A stretch of DNA of 56,296 nt from Planctomycetota bacterium. Its GTDB lineage: Bacteria; Planctomycetota; Phycisphaerae; UBA1845. The translations under genes were made by a program, and so were the position numbers. The stretch covers positions 1 through 56,296 of the forward strand of contig JAJRYY010000018.1 in the NCBI GenBank assembly GCA_024275565.1, in the 5' to 3' direction. Shown in pieces: positions 55,639 to 56,296 of the stretch; position 1 is the stretch's first letter; every line of letters starts with the position of its first letter. The notes under the pieces were generated by a model. The model was not told where the DNA came from and did not search any database. It worked only from the letters and a program-made list of their open reading frames with translations.

Positions 55639-56051
55639 AGTATCAGGAATCGGGGACGCCGCTGGTTGTGCTGGCGGGCGCTGAGTATGGAACGGGTTCG
55701 TCGCGCGACTGGGCTGCCAAGGGTACGCTGCTGCTGGGGGTTCGTGCTGTCATTGCTGCTTCATACGAACGCATTCACCGGAGCAACCTTGTGGGGATGG
55801 GTGTGTTGCCTTTGCAGTTCAAGGATGGTGCGACGCGCGAATCTCTGAATCTGACGGGCCATGAGACGTTTGATATCGCCGTGAGCGATGACGTTCAGCC
55901 GGGACAGGACATCGAGGTCACTGCTACTACATCCGATGGTCAGTCAACAACGTTCACCGCCATTGCCCGTCTCGATACTCCGATCGATGTTGAGTATTAC
56001 CGACATGGTGGGATTTTGCAGATGGTATTGCGGTCGCTGGCGAAGGGGTAG
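55636..56051 (+). pseudogene. Truncated second copy of the acnA 3' end
   Basis: This is the right copy of the direct repeat. It is open from [20 protein letters not shown] to a TAG at 56049-56051 and keeps the [22 protein letters not shown] and [12 protein letters not shown] blocks. It lacks the cluster-binding and most of the catalytic part, so it cannot be an active aconitase. It differs from copy 1 by 47 bases but only about six residues before the end, so most changes are synonymous. It diverged under selection as part of an intact gene, not as a decaying fragment. Confidence 0.9.
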
Positions 56052-56198
56052 GCTGGTTGAGGTTGCAGCGTGGATTCTTCGGAGCTTGACTATCACTGGT
56101 TGCTGGTCAGTCCCCCACCCTGCCGCTGCGCTCAAGGATGGGGCACCCGCACGCGAGTGCGATTAAAATCCGAGTAACTCTTCAGCCGTGTGCAATGC

Positions 56199-56296
56199 TC
56201 AGGCTGGCATTGGCGGGAGTTTGCCGGTAGTGAGGTAGGTTTTCAGTGCGTTGGCGATCGTTTTGGTGGGATCCAGGCCACGCAGACGCAAGGTGC
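56199..56296 (-). CDS. C-terminal end of an unidentified gene entering from the right edge
   Basis: The minus strand is open from the edge to TGA at 56201-56199: TLRLRGLDPTKTIANALKTY followed by LTTGKLPPMPA. The ending (helix, then TGKLPPxP) reminds me of the end of some IS66-type transposases, but 31 residues are too few to be sure. If it is a transposase, a mobile element borders the acnA duplication. Confidence 0.3.
   Translation of the reverse strand, partial: TLRLRGLDPTKTIANALKTYLTTGKLPPMPA

Noticed and set aside
56148..56161. Hairpin CGCAC-GCGA-GTGCG after the acnA tail as the original acnA terminator
   Set aside because: The stem is only 5 bp and is followed by ATTAAAATC rather than a T run; too weak to call.

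Overview
The window looks like a chromosomal segment of a Planctomycetota-type bacterium, possibly Phycisphaerae. This is inferred from a PEP-CTERM secreted protein, the style of the flagellar operon, several TPR proteins and intermediate GC; no rRNA or other marker gene is present to confirm it. It is dominated by one very large flagellar locus, almost all on the minus strand.

Layout. 1-5.2 kb: the start of an acyl-CoA carboxylase carboxyltransferase gene leaves the window at the left edge. It is followed by a repeat-rich accessory stretch with a 28-residue hydrophobic peptide gene, two divergent TPR genes (one preceded by a translationally coupled leader ORF), a 21-bp minisatellite, a repeated 25-bp palindrome arm and two unknown genes. 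5.3-15.1 kb: filament genes (fliS, a giant fliD, two flagellins) with two unknown proteins between the flagellins. 15.9-19.7 kb: housekeeping genes thiC and dapF and a PEP-CTERM gene. 20-48.5 kb: the main flagellar block, transcribed right to left: two-component regulators (sigma-54 activator and histidine kinase), flgB-flgC-fliE-fliF-fliG-fliH-fliI-fliJ-motE-fliK-flgD-flgE-flbD-motA-motB-fliL-fliN-fliO-fliP-fliQ-fliR-flhB-flhA-flhF-flhG-(membrane protein)-fliA. It encodes the rod, MS ring, part of the switch, the export apparatus, hook, stator, placement GTPases and sigma-28. 48.5-51 kb: a membrane-anchored TPR protein. 51.2-56.3 kb: aconitase (acnA) followed by a DNA methyltransferase-nuclease fusion gene and a second, diverged copy of the acnA 3' end.

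How the genes work together. The histidine kinase and sigma-54 activator probably turn on the rod/ring/export genes. FliA and the late genes (fliD, flagellins) would follow after hook completion. FlhF and FlhG would set flagellar number and position.

Most notable. (1) A one-gene methyltransferase/Mrr-like nuclease unit sits between two 409-bp direct copies of the acnA 3' end that are about 88% identical, as expected for insertion with long target duplication or 3'-end replacement. (2) FliN carries a roughly 300-residue acidic extension with four copies of the FliM/FliY-type CheY-docking motif, and fliM is missing from its usual slot. (3) The motE reading frame is completed only by a -1 shift on an A6 run. 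(4) Short tandem repeats that spread from gene 3' ends across stop codons recur in the window, one of them forming a row of covarying hairpins.
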